Below, piece after piece: positions 25,987 through 37,300 of a stretch of 61,532 bases of DNA; position 1 is the first letter of the stretch; each line of letters opens with the position of its first letter. This DNA comes from Lachnospiraceae bacterium (lineage in GTDB: Bacteria; Bacillota; Clostridia; Lachnospirales; Lachnospiraceae), in NCBI GenBank assembly GCA_028696165.1, contig JAQVHQ010000014.1, forward strand, positions 1-61,532, written 5' to 3'. A program made the translations under genes and the position numbers. The notes beneath the pieces were generated by a model. It was given only the letters and a program-made list of their open reading frames with translations. It had not been told where the DNA came from and did not search any database.

Positions 25987-27363
25987 TCATAAACGTTTTA
26001 CTGCATCCATAGCCAGTGAGGAACGCTCACACTCTTCTGCGGCCAGTGTTATCTGCCAGCAAAACGGGCTTCCCTTCATAAACTTCGCTGCATAGCTAAG
26101 TCCATTGGTACGCTCATCTAAAAATGGTTTATCTATCTGATTAGGATCACCCAGCAATATGATTTTAGTGTTCTTACCCGCTCTTGTGATAATTCCCTTT
26201 GCCTGATTAGGCATCATATTCTGAGCTTCATCAATAATTAAATAAGTCTTTTCTATAGAACGTCCACGGATATAATTCAAAGCTTCTGTCTGAATAATAC
26301 CACGCTCGAATACTTCCAATATCTTGTCATTTAACAGGCTCTCATCATCATAGCGGCTTTTTTCATCAGAATCTAATATCTGTTCTAAGTTATCTATGAT
26401 TGGACGCATAAGCGGAGCTATTTTTTCCTGCTCACTGCCCGGAAGGAATCCAATGTCATCGTCAAATTGGGCATTGGGACGGCAAACGATGATACGTCGG
26501 TATTCCCCATTTGGATTGTTGTATACCTTCTCCATACCCACAGCCAGTGAATAGAAAGTTTTAGCAGTTCCTGCCATACCTTTAATGATAACAAGCGGGG
26601 CTTCCTGGGCACTTGTCATAAGTGCTTCCTGAATAAAATACTGACCTACATTCCTCGGTGATACTCCGTAAGGTTTACTTTTCTTATATTGAAGAGGCAG
26701 TATTTTATTACCACATACCCTTCCTAAGAGCGTCTTTTTGGTAGATTGATCTGCCTTTAATATAAGGAATTCATTTTCAGATAACTCCAGGGGCATTTTA
26801 TTTCCCTGCTCATCTGTATGATAGACTGCACTGACTGCCACACCTTTTTTCTTAAAATCCTTTACCATATCCTCAGGTATATACGCTTCACATCGACCTG
26901 TGTACTGAGCATCATCTTCTGAAATCTGCTCTCTGGTAAAGTCCTCTGCCTTAATTCCAATAATCTGTGCTTTCAGACGAAGTACAAGGTCTTTGGTTAC
27001 CAGAATAATCTGTTCCTTGGGCAATTTTTCTTTTAATCCCTTACACACTTTCAATATTCGATTATCCGGTTTATCCTCCGGTAAATCCTGAGGCAGGATA
27101 ACATCCACGAAGTTTTTCTCTACCTGAAGCATTCCACCAGATTCCAATTCTACACCTTGCAGTAAGTCACCTCTCTGGCGACATTCTTCTAACAGACGAA
27201 CGGCGGCACGGGCATTGGCACCCTTCTCTCCGTCAGACTTTTTTAATCCATCCAGTTCTTCAACTACTACCAGCGGAATCACTACATCATTGTCTTCAAA
27301 ACATTTCAGGGCATAGGGCGCCTGAATCAGCACATTGGTATCTACCACATATGTTTTTTTCAT
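25987..27363 (-). CDS. PIN domain plus PhoH-like ATPase (YlaK type)
   Basis: A 458-residue fusion. The N-terminal PIN nuclease domain (1-140) has VVDTNVLIQAP, a VVEELDGLKK acidic motif and ILVTKDLVLRLKA. The C-terminal PhoH helicase-like ATPase has Walker A GMAGTAKT (about 260), LIIDEAQNM (Walker B) and ILLGDPNQID. Proteins of this type are ATP-dependent RNA helicase/ribonucleases. RBS AAGGAACGGTG before ATG 27363. The 27364-27523 gap holds only AT-rich promoter-like sequence. Confidence 0.92.
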   Translation of the reverse strand: MKKTYVVDTNVLIQAPYALKCFEDNDVVIPLVVVEELDGLKKSDGEKGANARAAVRLLEECRQRGDLLQGVELESGGMLQVEKNFVDVILPQDLPEDKPDNRILKVCKGLKEKLPKEQIILVTKDLVLRLKAQIIGIKAEDFTREQISEDDAQYTGRCEAYIPEDMVKDFKKKGVAVSAVYHTDEQGNKMPLELSENEFLILKADQSTKKTLLGRVCGNKILPLQYKKSKPYGVSPRNVGQYFIQEALMTSAQEAPLVIIKGMAGTAKTFYSLAVGMEKVYNNPNGEYRRIIVCRPNAQFDDDIGFLPGSEQEKIAPLMRPIIDNLEQILDSDEKSRYDDESLLNDKILEVFERGIIQTEALNYIRGRSIEKTYLIIDEAQNMMPNQAKGIITRAGKNTKIILLGDPNQIDKPFLDERTNGLSYAAKFMKGSPFCWQITLAAEECERSSLAMDAVKRL

Positions 27364-27523
27364 TCAATCACCGTTCCTTATTTTATTATAGGAATCTAAG
27401 AACCTGTATGGTAACTTCTATCAAAATATAGATCCAAATTCCTCTGTGTATTACAAGATATAGTATATATGGTAAATGCTGTTTTTCTCTATCAGAGTGA
27501 AGTGAAGAATATGTAAAAAGCAA

Positions 27524-28438
27524 TTAAAAGATTTTCTTTTTCTTAAAGATAAATATACAGACTGCTATGACTACCAGACTTAAGATGATTACACCCGGAT
27601 ATCCGTTTTTTAACTCTGGCATATTTTCAAAGTTCATACCGTACCAGCCTGTAACAAGTGTCAGTGGAAAGAATATGGTAGAAATCACTGTTAAAAACTG
27701 CATGTTGCTATTCTGGCGTGCATCTATCTCTGACTGATAGGCATCCTTCACCTGCTGGGCATATTCCAGTAAATGCTGTGTCTTCCCCATAAGCCTCTCA
27801 GCACGGTCTGTAATAACACCAAAATACTTCAGCTGCTTTTTGGCAAAAAAGCCATTCTCATTTTCCTCCAGTTCCTTTCCCATGTCTGATATTTCATCAT
27901 AATAACTCCTGAGAGTAAGTAACTCCTTTCTAAGTGGTATAAGCTGACTCTGAAAGTTCCTCATTTTTCCATGTACTACCTCTTCCTCCATATGCATGAT
28001 TCTTTTCTCATACTGAACTAATAATTCCAAATCACGATTCATGAATTCCGCAATAAAATTGTATATGAATTTTTCCTTTGTCTCTCCCTGATATATTTTT
28101 CTTCTTCGAATTCTTGCAATCAGGCGCTGTGAAAAGTCATCGTCATCAACGATAACTATATAGTCTTTATTTAAAAAAAACTGAATCCGATATCTGCTCT
28201 CAACCACATCTAAAAGCTTCGGAATACAAAAAGAACCACACAAACAGTATTGCTGCGTCTCTATCTTTGTAAACCCAACTGCGGCAAGGTCAATCTCCTC
28301 TTCATAACGCATGCCCGTTTTCTCTAATATACTTTTGCTTTCTGCTGATGTGGTTATATAGATAATACCCGTTTCTTCTGCCCCGATACTGGATGGCTCT
28401 CGAATTGCCAGCTGTTCTCCAAGTGATAATACAATCAT
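27524..28438 (-). CDS. corA: CorA-like divalent cation transporter
   Basis: A 304-residue CorA family Mg2+/Co2+ channel. A long acidic cytoplasmic domain is followed by two C-terminal helices with the selectivity motif GMN in WYGMNFENMPE (about residue 266), and a basic KKKKIF tail. ATG 28438 (MIVLSLGEQ) has GAGCGGAGA upstream; an earlier in-frame ATG at 28492 lacks an RBS and would add 18 residues. Confidence 0.88.
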   Translation of the reverse strand: MIVLSLGEQLAIREPSSIGAEETGIIYITTSAESKSILEKTGMRYEEEIDLAAVGFTKIETQQYCLCGSFCIPKLLDVVESRYRIQFFLNKDYIVIVDDDDFSQRLIARIRRRKIYQGETKEKFIYNFIAEFMNRDLELLVQYEKRIMHMEEEVVHGKMRNFQSQLIPLRKELLTLRSYYDEISDMGKELEENENGFFAKKQLKYFGVITDRAERLMGKTQHLLEYAQQVKDAYQSEIDARQNSNMQFLTVISTIFFPLTLVTGWYGMNFENMPELKNGYPGVIILSLVVIAVCIFIFKKKKIF

Positions 28439-28546
28439 AGAATTATTCTCCGCTCTCTTAAGTTCATTATTCAAATTAGCATAACACGGCATTGTTAAAA
28501 TTTAGAACCAGCTTTGTAAAATCAATATTAAGAACTATCTCAGACA

Positions 28547-28592
28547 TAAAAAAAATCCTGCAGGCACCAAAACATTGATGCAAACAGGATCT
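28547..28592 (-). terminator. Intrinsic terminator after the UMF1-type transporter
   Basis: GATCCTG ... CAGGATT stem with an inner GCATC / GGTGC-type pairing and a run of eight Ts on the minus strand. Confidence 0.7.
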
Positions 28593-28603
28593 TCTTTTCA
28601 TTT

Positions 28604-29848
28604 TTATCTGACAGCTTCCGGAGCACGTACTGCCATCCGGAATAATATGATACCCACAAGAAAAAGTATCGCTATAGTTCCCACACCTTTATTGATGTCA
28701 CCTGTCACCTGGGAGACAATACTCACAATCGTTGTTCCCATAAAGGCAGCACCTTTTCCACATATATCCAATAATCCAAAATACTCTCCCGACTGTTCGG
28801 ACGGAATAATCTTTGTAAAGTAAGAGCGTGACAATGCCTGTATACCACCCTGAAACATACCAACCAAAACTGCCAGTGTCCAGAACTGCCATTGTGCATG
28901 CAAAAAGAAAGCAAATACAGCAATTCCCATATAAGCAGCGATACAAATTGTAATCAAATGTTCACCCCTGTATTTTAATGCCAGCCTGCCAAAAAGAATC
29001 GCACATGGAAAAGCAACCACCTGGGTTAACAAAAGAGCAAGCAATAACCCCGTACTGTCTAATCCAAGCGCAGAACCATATGCAGTAGCCATATCGATGA
29101 TAGTATAAACGCCATCAATATAGAAAAAGAATGCAAATAAAAACAGGAAAACTTTCTTCTCTTTTTTTACGTTTCTTAAAGTTTTACCAAGACGCAGGAA
29201 AGTGTTCCTCACAGGATGTTTCTGCACTTCTATACAGTATATCTGCTTGTAATTCTTAAGGATTGGAAGTGACATAAGAAACCACCATACTGCGATAATA
29301 AGAAATGCAATAAACATTGACATCTCCATGGTGATTCCAATCCTGTCTGCACCCAATACAATACCTAAACAAGCAACAAAAGGTATACAGCTTCCAATGT
29401 ATCCCCATGCAAATCCCTGGGAGGATACCTGATCCATACGCTCTTCTGTCGTGACATCCGCTAGCATGGAATCATAAAAAATGAGGCTTACCGAATAAAA
29501 CACTTTGGCAATCACGAATATAATCAGGAAAAGGAGCCATTGCCTGGCCAGACCAAGAGTTACACAAGCAAGCGCCCCCACAACAATCGTAACTGTAAAT
29601 ATGGGCTTCTTATATCCTCTGGTGTCTGCCATAGTTCCAAGAATCGGTCCTGAAACTGCCACTAAAAGTGTAGCAATAGATACTGCATATCCCCAATATG
29701 CCAGATAGTTGACATCAGACAACCCTGCATGGTCCGCCAGATAATTAAAGTAGATTGGCATAATCGTTGATACCAACATGGTAAATGCTGAATTTCCCAC
29801 ATCATATAATACCCATTGCTTTTCTTTTTTGTTTAATCGAAATCTCAT
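28604..29848 (-). CDS. MFS transporter, UMF1/Atg22-like
   Basis: A 414-residue protein with about 12 helices. WVLYDVGNSAFTMLVSTIMPIYF at the N-terminus and FIFGRLALKYRG-type loops match the UMF1 family related to the yeast vacuolar effluxer Atg22. Also seen: YDSMLADVTTEERMDQVSSQGFAWGYIGS, the family signature. The substrate is unknown; amino acid efflux is a guess from the eukaryotic relatives. ATG 29848 is chosen because the upstream in-frame GTG lies within the RBS (AAGGTGAGG). Confidence 0.85.
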   Translation of the reverse strand: MRFRLNKKEKQWVLYDVGNSAFTMLVSTIMPIYFNYLADHAGLSDVNYLAYWGYAVSIATLLVAVSGPILGTMADTRGYKKPIFTVTIVVGALACVTLGLARQWLLFLIIFVIAKVFYSVSLIFYDSMLADVTTEERMDQVSSQGFAWGYIGSCIPFVACLGIVLGADRIGITMEMSMFIAFLIIAVWWFLMSLPILKNYKQIYCIEVQKHPVRNTFLRLGKTLRNVKKEKKVFLFLFAFFFYIDGVYTIIDMATAYGSALGLDSTGLLLALLLTQVVAFPCAILFGRLALKYRGEHLITICIAAYMGIAVFAFFLHAQWQFWTLAVLVGMFQGGIQALSRSYFTKIIPSEQSGEYFGLLDICGKGAAFMGTTIVSIVSQVTGDINKGVGTIAILFLVGIILFRMAVRAPEAVR

Positions 29849-29978
29849 ATGGCTGCACCTCACCTTCGCATTTTATAGCTTATGATTTCATTTTACATGT
29901 TATCGTATATATATGCTATCTCTTTTTTGTAAATCATAAAATAAATATAATGCAAATATTCAGGCTACACTTCCAGTA

Positions 29979-30923
29979 TCAGCTTCTGGTATTTTCGTTT
30001 TTCACATAATTTACTATATAGATACCAGCGCATACAAGAATCAGCGCCACAACGCTCTTCATACCGGCAGCCTGACTGCCCTCCCCCAGAAGCAGGGCAG
30101 ATAAAATCACTCCAAATACAGGATTCATAAATCCAAATACCGCCACCCTTGAAATCGGATTATACTGCAGCAAAATCCCCCAGAGAGAATATGCCATAGC
30201 TGAAATAAATGCAAGGTAAATCAACATTCCCATTGACTGCATTGTGAATCCATGAACTTCTCCTCCTGCAGCCAAACCACATACAATCATAACAACTCCG
30301 CCAAAGACAAACTGATACCCGCTTAACACAACCGGATTTTCTTCCTGAGAATATCTTTTTAAATAAACCGAAGAAAAAGCATAAGCAACTGTTGAAAAGA
30401 AGATAAATCCCTCTCCCAGAAAACTCATATTCATATCCAGTCCATTTCCTGTCAGATTAATAATAACCACTCCGGCAAAACCGATGATGCAGCCCACCAG
30501 TTTCTGAGCATTTAACCGCTCCTGTTTAAAGATTAAGCTTGCTACTAAAATGGCAATAAACACATTAACACCTTCAATAATCGAAGCCTTTACTCCGCTG
30601 GTATGTGCCAGTCCCACATAAAAGAACAGATACTGTGCAACGGTCTGAAGCATACTTAATTTTCCAATCTTTATCCATGAATTTTTCTTTGGAAACAGCA
30701 GTTTACGACTCAAAACACTTCCAAACAAAATCGCCAGCATTCCCGCCAGAGTAAAGCGATATCCTGCAAATAAGATCTGAGAAGCCACCGAATCCGAAGG
30801 TATGGAAAATAGTTCATACCCTATCTTTATACATGGAAATGCGCTCCCCCAAAGAGCGCAGCAAATCAAAGCGCCAAACCATACTACGACAGTTTTTTGC
30901 ATAAAAGTTTCTTTATTATTCAT
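29979..30923 (-). CDS. DMT superfamily transporter, EamA family
   Basis: A 314-residue membrane protein with ten predicted helices and two EamA repeats. Seen: ALWGSAFPCIKIG at the first helix, TSGVKASIIEGVNVFIAIL in repeat one and SRVAVFGFMNPVFGVILSALLLGE in repeat two. Probably a drug or metabolite exporter; substrate not inferable. RBS AGGAGAATG before ATG 30923. It is 14 nt after the spermidine-synthase-like gene and probably co-transcribed with it. Confidence 0.88.
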   Translation of the reverse strand: MNNKETFMQKTVVVWFGALICCALWGSAFPCIKIGYELFSIPSDSVASQILFAGYRFTLAGMLAILFGSVLSRKLLFPKKNSWIKIGKLSMLQTVAQYLFFYVGLAHTSGVKASIIEGVNVFIAILVASLIFKQERLNAQKLVGCIIGFAGVVIINLTGNGLDMNMSFLGEGFIFFSTVAYAFSSVYLKRYSQEENPVVLSGYQFVFGGVVMIVCGLAAGGEVHGFTMQSMGMLIYLAFISAMAYSLWGILLQYNPISRVAVFGFMNPVFGVILSALLLGEGSQAAGMKSVVALILVCAGIYIVNYVKNENTRS

Positions 30924-30937
30924 ATAATATCATTCTC

Positions 30938-32539
30938 CTATAATTGATTCAAAAGGCCCTGTATGCCTTCTTCTTCATATATGTTTTTATAATATTCGGT
31001 CTCTCCCTGAATCATATCATCGATTACCTGCATACCAAGAAGTTCTACCGGTGCTTTATCATCCGTCATAAGATAATCCCCTGCTTCGTAGGGCACCATA
31101 TCATCAGCTATAGTCTGCATCATAGCTGAGAGCTCTGTATCCTGCTCTAAACTCATATTACTATTCATAGTCTGAAGTACCTCTGCCGAATTAGACGCAT
31201 ATAATTCCCGGTTAGAAGAATGAGCTACATCTGCGGTATACACTTCTGAAAATACCCTTGAGATAGTATCTGCCAGATATTGATTAATATTTCCTTCTTC
31301 CTGTCCCCGCATATTCATATTTACAACCATAACTCCGTCCTCTGTCAAATGATCCCTAACCAGTGTGAAGAATTCAATGGACGACATCTGAAACGGAATG
31401 GTGATATCCTGATATGCATCTACCATGATAAGGTCATATTTTTTATCTACCGCATTCAGGTAAGCGCGTCCATCATAAGTTGTAACCTTTACATCCTCAG
31501 GAAGTTCGAAATATTCTTCTGCTAATTCTGTAATTTTCTCATCGATTTCCACGCCCTCGATGGACATATTATCAAAATACCGTTCACACTGTGTCGCATA
31601 GGTGCCGGAACCCATTCCCAAAATCAGGACATCCAAATTCTCCTTATCCTTAACTCCTGCCATATAAGGTGCTGCCATTGCATAATCATAGTACATACCA
31701 GTCAATTCCTGATTTTTCTTTAAGATAGACTGTACACCGAAAAGTACATTAGTTGATAATATTACATTTTCATCATCTTCTTTGACCTGAAGATAATTAT
31801 ATACAGACTCTCCCTCATATGCCAGATTTGACTCCCAAAATGCAAAACTGTCAGAAGCGCCGAAAAAGCAGCTGAATATCAATACTACTACCCCTACGAT
31901 AGCCTTGGCACTATGCGTCTTCTCACTGATGAAGTAAATCAAAGCCAGCACTAGTAAAATCCCCGAAAAGATTAAGAAAGTAATCGATGTTCCCACTGCC
32001 GGTATGGTCACGAATGTAGGTAAAAAAGTTCCCAGAATACTTCCGATTGTATTTGCCGCACCCAGGGTACCTACTACCTTACCACTGTCATCAAGACTGT
32101 CAACTGTGTATTTTACCAGTGACGGAGTGACCGTTCCCAGTAAAAACAGCGGAAATACAAAGATTACCATACAGGCACAAAATGCTGCCCATATAAGGAA
32201 ATTATTGCTTACTGAAAAAATCAGCAGTGCAGATATTCCCAGGATAATATACTTTCCAACTACCGGAATAAGTGCAATCCAGATTGCAGCAAGAATAATT
32301 CTGCCATACAGTTTATCCGGATTCGGATTTTTATCAGCCGATCTTCCACCGAAAATGTTGCCTAATGCCATGGCAATCATAATAGTTCCTATAATGATTG
32401 TCCATACAATTTGTGAGGAGCTAAAGTAAGGTGCTAATAATCTGCTGGCCCCCAGCTCCACTGCCATCACAGACATACCTGCAAAAAACTCCGTCAAGTA
32501 TAGATAAATCTTGTTCTTTAATATTTTTCTTTCTTTCAT
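30938..32539 (-). CDS. Membrane-fused spermidine-synthase-like protein
   Basis: A 533-residue protein. Residues 1-210 hold about seven helices beginning with FFAGMSVMAVELGASRLLAPYFSSSQIVW, as in the fused MFS/spermidine synthase group. The C-terminal half is a Rossmann methyltransferase-like domain: LILGMGSGTYATQ (about 305), IEGVEIDEKI, DGRAYL and DLIMVDAYQD. The spermidine synthase hallmark G-GGG-RE is altered, so aminopropyl transfer is not certain. ATG 32539 has AAAGGAAG upstream. Adjacent EamA exporter may move a product. Confidence 0.8.
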   Translation of the reverse strand: MKERKILKNKIYLYLTEFFAGMSVMAVELGASRLLAPYFSSSQIVWTIIIGTIMIAMALGNIFGGRSADKNPNPDKLYGRIILAAIWIALIPVVGKYIILGISALLIFSVSNNFLIWAAFCACMVIFVFPLFLLGTVTPSLVKYTVDSLDDSGKVVGTLGAANTIGSILGTFLPTFVTIPAVGTSITFLIFSGILLVLALIYFISEKTHSAKAIVGVVVLIFSCFFGASDSFAFWESNLAYEGESVYNYLQVKEDDENVILSTNVLFGVQSILKKNQELTGMYYDYAMAAPYMAGVKDKENLDVLILGMGSGTYATQCERYFDNMSIEGVEIDEKITELAEEYFELPEDVKVTTYDGRAYLNAVDKKYDLIMVDAYQDITIPFQMSSIEFFTLVRDHLTEDGVMVVNMNMRGQEEGNINQYLADTISRVFSEVYTADVAHSSNRELYASNSAEVLQTMNSNMSLEQDTELSAMMQTIADDMVPYEAGDYLMTDDKAPVELLGMQVIDDMIQGETEYYKNIYEEEGIQGLLNQL

Positions 32540-32643
32540 AAGTCTTCCTTTCCAGATCATTTCAAATACGCTTTGACGCATCTATCATACCCTTCTATAT
32601 TAGTACATAAACACGGGTTTAAGTCAATAGAAATTTCATATTC

Positions 32644-32672
32644 TTGAATACATTTATCAAGTATGTTACAAT
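32644..32672 (+). promoter_or_regulatory. Predicted promoter of the polysaccharide deacetylase gene
   Basis: TTGAAT (32644-32649), 17-nt spacer, TACAAT (32667-32672), 37 nt before the ATG at 32710. Confidence 0.6.
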
Positions 32673-32709
32673 ATAAAGATGAACGATTAAAGAAAGGGAA
32701 GGAAATACA

Positions 32710-34260
32710 ATGTCAGAAGAAAACAGAACTGATATGCCTAAACGGCGTATGAGCAGAGCGCAAAGAGAACGCCTTCGCAAAAAAAGACAACAGCGTCTTA
32801 TTATGCGCATTATAACATTAATTGTACTGCTTATTATCTTAGTTGTATGCATCTTATTTGTTTCAGGTGTTATCAAAATAGGAGATAAAAGTAAGGATAG
32901 TGCAAACACTACAGAACAAACTTCCGGTGAGGAGGAAACAACGCAGACTACCCAGGACACAGACACTCCTGAAGAACCGGAAGATACTACGGATGCAGAT
33001 GCAGGTGCCCAATCTGCTGACAAGGAAAGTATCTTGGCACAAGCAGGAGTTCTGGCAGCCGGATATGATTATGATGCTGCTATTGCGCTGATACAGACAT
33101 ATCCCGGATATGACCAGGATACCGATATGACTACAAAAATCAACGAATACAACACTACCAAAGCAAGTTGTGTTCCTGTAGATGTAGACAAAGTTCCACA
33201 TATCTTCTACCACTCTCTGATTAATGATACCGATAGAGCATTTAACATCTCTGCACTGGGTCAGAGTACAGTAGATGGATTTAATGCATGGATGACTACG
33301 ATAGAAGAATTCGATAAGATTACACAGCAGATGTATGACAATGGTTATGTGCTTGTAAAGCTTAGGGATTTAGTAGTTGAGACTACCGATGCAGATGGAA
33401 CCGTACATTTTACAAAAAATACGAATCTGATGCTGCCACCTGGCAAAAAAGCATTCGTTCTTTCTGTAGATGATTTAAGTTATTATCATTCCTATGCAGC
33501 AGAAGGATATCCGGACAAACTGGTTCTTGATGAAAATGGACTGGTAAAATGTCAGTATACAGATGCTTCCGGCAATACAACGCTGGGTGATTATGATGTA
33601 GTTCCACGTATGAACACATTCTTAAGAGAACATCCGGATGGAGCTTATCATGGTGCCCGTGGATTAATTGCCATGACCGGATACAACGGTGTCTTTGGAT
33701 ATCGTACAGACAGTGATTACCGTGATAAATTAAATCTTCAGTCTGATCAGAAAGCCTGGTTAGATGCTCATCCTGATTTTAATTACGAACAGGAAATTGC
33801 AGATGCAACTGTTATTGCAGACGCCATCAAAGCTGAAGGCTGGGAATTTGCAAGTCATACCTGGGGTCACTTAAGCGTTACTAATAAAACAGCGGATGCC
33901 CTAAAAGTCGATAATGAGAAATGGGTTGCAAATGTTCAGAATATAGTTGGTCCTGTTGATACCATAATCTTTGCTCATGGCAATGATATCGGTGATTGGA
34001 AAGGTTATGCAGCAGATAATGAAAAATATAACTATTACAAGAGTGCAGGCTATAACTTCTTCTGCAATGTAGATGGTTCCGTTCCTTACTGGGTACAAAT
34101 CACTGACACTTATGTCAGACAGGGACGTATCGATTTAGATGGATATATGCTCTATAAAGAAAATATCGGAGAATCTACTGTATGTGATGATATGTTTGAC
34201 GCTGCTAATGTATTTGATTCAAGAAGACCTACGCCTGTTATTGCAAACGGACAGGGTTGA
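32710..34260 (+). CDS. Membrane-anchored polysaccharide deacetylase-like protein
   Basis: A 516-residue protein. A basic N-terminus and transmembrane helix (about 35-58) are followed by a Thr/Glu-rich linker (about 62-100), a small helical region, and a NodB-like catalytic domain. Seen: metal/catalytic Asp pair in FVLSVDDLSYY (about 252-255) and the metal His pair in SHTWGH (about 381-386). A further IFAHGNDIGD lies near 417. Predicted to remove acetyl groups from a wall or surface glycan. Monocistronic, with its own promoter and terminator. Confidence 0.82.
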   Translation: MSEENRTDMPKRRMSRAQRERLRKKRQQRLIMRIITLIVLLIILVVCILFVSGVIKIGDKSKDSANTTEQTSGEEETTQTTQDTDTPEEPEDTTDADAGAQSADKESILAQAGVLAAGYDYDAAIALIQTYPGYDQDTDMTTKINEYNTTKASCVPVDVDKVPHIFYHSLINDTDRAFNISALGQSTVDGFNAWMTTIEEFDKITQQMYDNGYVLVKLRDLVVETTDADGTVHFTKNTNLMLPPGKKAFVLSVDDLSYYHSYAAEGYPDKLVLDENGLVKCQYTDASGNTTLGDYDVVPRMNTFLREHPDGAYHGARGLIAMTGYNGVFGYRTDSDYRDKLNLQSDQKAWLDAHPDFNYEQEIADATVIADAIKAEGWEFASHTWGHLSVTNKTADALKVDNEKWVANVQNIVGPVDTIIFAHGNDIGDWKGYAADNEKYNYYKSAGYNFFCNVDGSVPYWVQITDTYVRQGRIDLDGYMLYKENIGESTVCDDMFDAANVFDSRRPTPVIANGQG

Positions 34261-34269
34261 TAATTATGA

Positions 34270-34316
34270 TGAAGAAACAAAAGAAGGTCCTATACGGGCC
34301 TTCTTTTGTTTCTTAC
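34270..34316 (+). terminator. Bidirectional intrinsic terminator
   Basis: AACAAAAGAAGG ... CCTTCTTTTGTT stem between the deacetylase gene and the converging sensor kinase gene, with T-rich 3' and A-rich 5' flanks. Confidence 0.8.
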
Positions 34317-34339
34317 TATTAATAATCTATTAGACTAGA

Positions 34340-37300
34340 TTATATCTGCCTGCGATTTTCATTCACATAACGATTCAGTAATTCATACATCAATTCTGTA
34401 TCAATTGGCTTCGAGATATGGTCGTTCATACCTGCTTTTAGGGATGCAGCTATATCTTCAGCAAAAGCATTGGCTGTCATGGCAATTACCGTAATGCTTT
34501 TCGCTTCCGGATGTTTGCATGCTCTAATTGCCTTCGTTGCCTCATACCCATTCATTACCGGCATCTGAACATCCATTAATATGGCATCATAAGTACCTGG
34601 CTCTGATTTTTCAAATTTCTCCAATCCTTCTCTTCCATTTTCCGCAGTATCCACAGTAAATCCTACCATACTTAATAATTCTTCCGCAATTTCCCGATTA
34701 ATCTCCGTATCATCAACCAGTAAGACACGTTTGCCGCTAAAGTCATAATCTTCCGTTCTTGCTGTGTGATTAATCAATTTTCCCTGACTCAAAGACATCA
34801 GAATATTAAATACAGAAGACTGGAACAGCGGTTTTTCAATACAGCTGTCTACTCCTGCTGCATCTGCATCTTCATCAATTTCATTTAAATCATACGCTGA
34901 TGCAACTACTACAATAGGCTCCTCTCCGCATGCCTGCCGTATCCGTTTCGTAAGATCCAGTCCGGTCATCCCTTTCATCTTCCAATCTACCAGACAGATA
35001 TCATACATACGTTTATCGTTACGCGCTTTTGTAATGATTTTTATAGCTTCCTCACCACTCATTGCCACATCATGACTGATACCGATATGATTCATAATAC
35101 TTGATGCATATTCCAGTGCATCTTCGTCATCATCAATTATGATAGCTCTCATATCTGATATCACATTACCATCTATATGATTTTGTTCCTGAGCTTCTTT
35201 AAGCGGAAGAACTAAATGAAACTTAGTACCTATGCCTGTTTTACTCTCAACAGTAATCGTTCCACCCATAAGTTCAATCAGATTCTTTGTTATGGAAAGT
35301 CCTAATCCGGAACCTCCATGCTCTTTGGCAGTCAATGCACTCTCCTGCTCAAAAGGTTTGAAGATGCGCTTCATATACTCTTCACTCATTCCACATCCGG
35401 TATCCTCTACACCAATATACAAACGGATTTCATCTGTTTCCGTCTGCTCTTCTCTCATAGAGAACGTAATACTTCCATCCGGTTCCGTAAACTTCAATGC
35501 ATTAGATAAGAGATTTAATATAATCTGCTGTATTCTCAGCTGATCTCCCACTAATATTTCCACCGTCATATTATCAAGCTTTGCCTCGAAATTCACCCCT
35601 TTAGCTCTGCACTGAGAATAGTACAGTGTTGTGATCGTAGAAACCACATCTTTGATGTCAAACTGTACTTTAGCAATCTTGATCTTGTTACTTTCAATAG
35701 CCGACATATCAAGAATATCATTAATCAGATTCAATAAATGCCGGGATGAAACCATAACTTTCGTCAGACATTCTTCTACCCTGCTCTTTTTATCAATATT
35801 TTTTTCTGCAAGAGTTGCCTCGCCGATAATTGCATTCATTGGTGTTCGAATCTCGTGACTCATCCTGGCCAGGAAATCACTCTTGGCCCGATTTGCCTGA
35901 TCGGCCTGTACGATAGCAATCGACAACTGACTGTTCTTTTCTTCTAATTTCTGATTGGTATCCCGAATGAGCCTTAATTTCTGGTTACGGCTTCGTATAT
36001 ATATAATAACTACAGCAAAAAGAGACATAAGCAACAGTAATATGATAATAAAAGGACCCCTGTACTTATAACATACTTCCCCAAGACTTAGCTGATATGG
36101 CATAGCGGTTGTATACTTAATAATTGACTGCTGGGTATCTTCTTCACTGATTTTCTTAATTGATTTATCTATAATTGAAGTCAGCATACTTTGATTCGTG
36201 ACTCCGCTGTCTGGCACACTAAGCAGTGAAAATCTTTCATAATATCCTGAATTAGGAATTGCTTCCAGATTTTCATATTTAGGTTTATTAAACTGATAAT
36301 CCGCAATATATTGATTCTGAAGTGTGCAATCCGTTTCACCTTTTACCACTGCATCAAAACAAGCTTCCACACTATCATAGTCAATCAACTTATAATTAGG
36401 ATAACTCTCCGTGATAATTTCTTTTAGATTGTTTGACCCGGTAAAGACTGCCATTGACCCTTCACTGTTTTCATTTAATACTGTTCCCTTGCCGGCAACC
36501 AATACTGCCTGAGTCTCTACATAACTATTAGTCAGGGCTCCGCCAAAAGAATCCTGATTATATTCATTATTTCTTACACCTGCTATCAAATCAATATGTG
36601 CCTCTTTGTAATATTTCGCATTTGTGTTTTCTTTAGAAAGCGGAACATACTCGAACTTCACGCCACTTCTTTCACTAATTTTATTCATTAAATCAATGGC
36701 AATTCCGGTAAGCTGTCCGGTATTTTCGTCCAGATAAGACAATGGTCTGGCATCATCTGTAATTGCGACTTTAAAAACGGGCAATGTATCAATATAATCC
36801 AGTTCCTCTTTTGTAAATGGATCCTCATTATAAATCGGAAAATATTTATCTACCAGATCCGTCTGAAAATCCGGATAATCCACTTCGATTTTATTCAGTG
36901 CATCATTAAGTATCTCACCGAATTTAGCATCTGCTTTGCGGTAAATATAATAATATGGGGCATTGCCGGCTTTACCGATAAGCTTCATGTGCTCTCCTGC
37001 ACGCATAATATTATGTATTGCAGCGTCTATCTCTCCATTTTCTAAAGCTTCAAATACTTCCTCACTGCTGTTGTAAAGAGTCACGTTCGCTGCAAACCCA
37101 TTATTCTGTGCATAAGTTTTCAACAGTTCTACATAAGAAGTATTCTTCTCTACTCCAAACTTTATATCAGAAAAATGTTTAAAATCTTCATAGATTAAAT
37201 CATCCCGGCTGTCTAAAGCAAGAATTGCCCCATAGTCCTTACCTATCTGTGTACTGAATCCATAATCCGCCACTCTCTCTGCACTCATCTGCGCAGGTGC

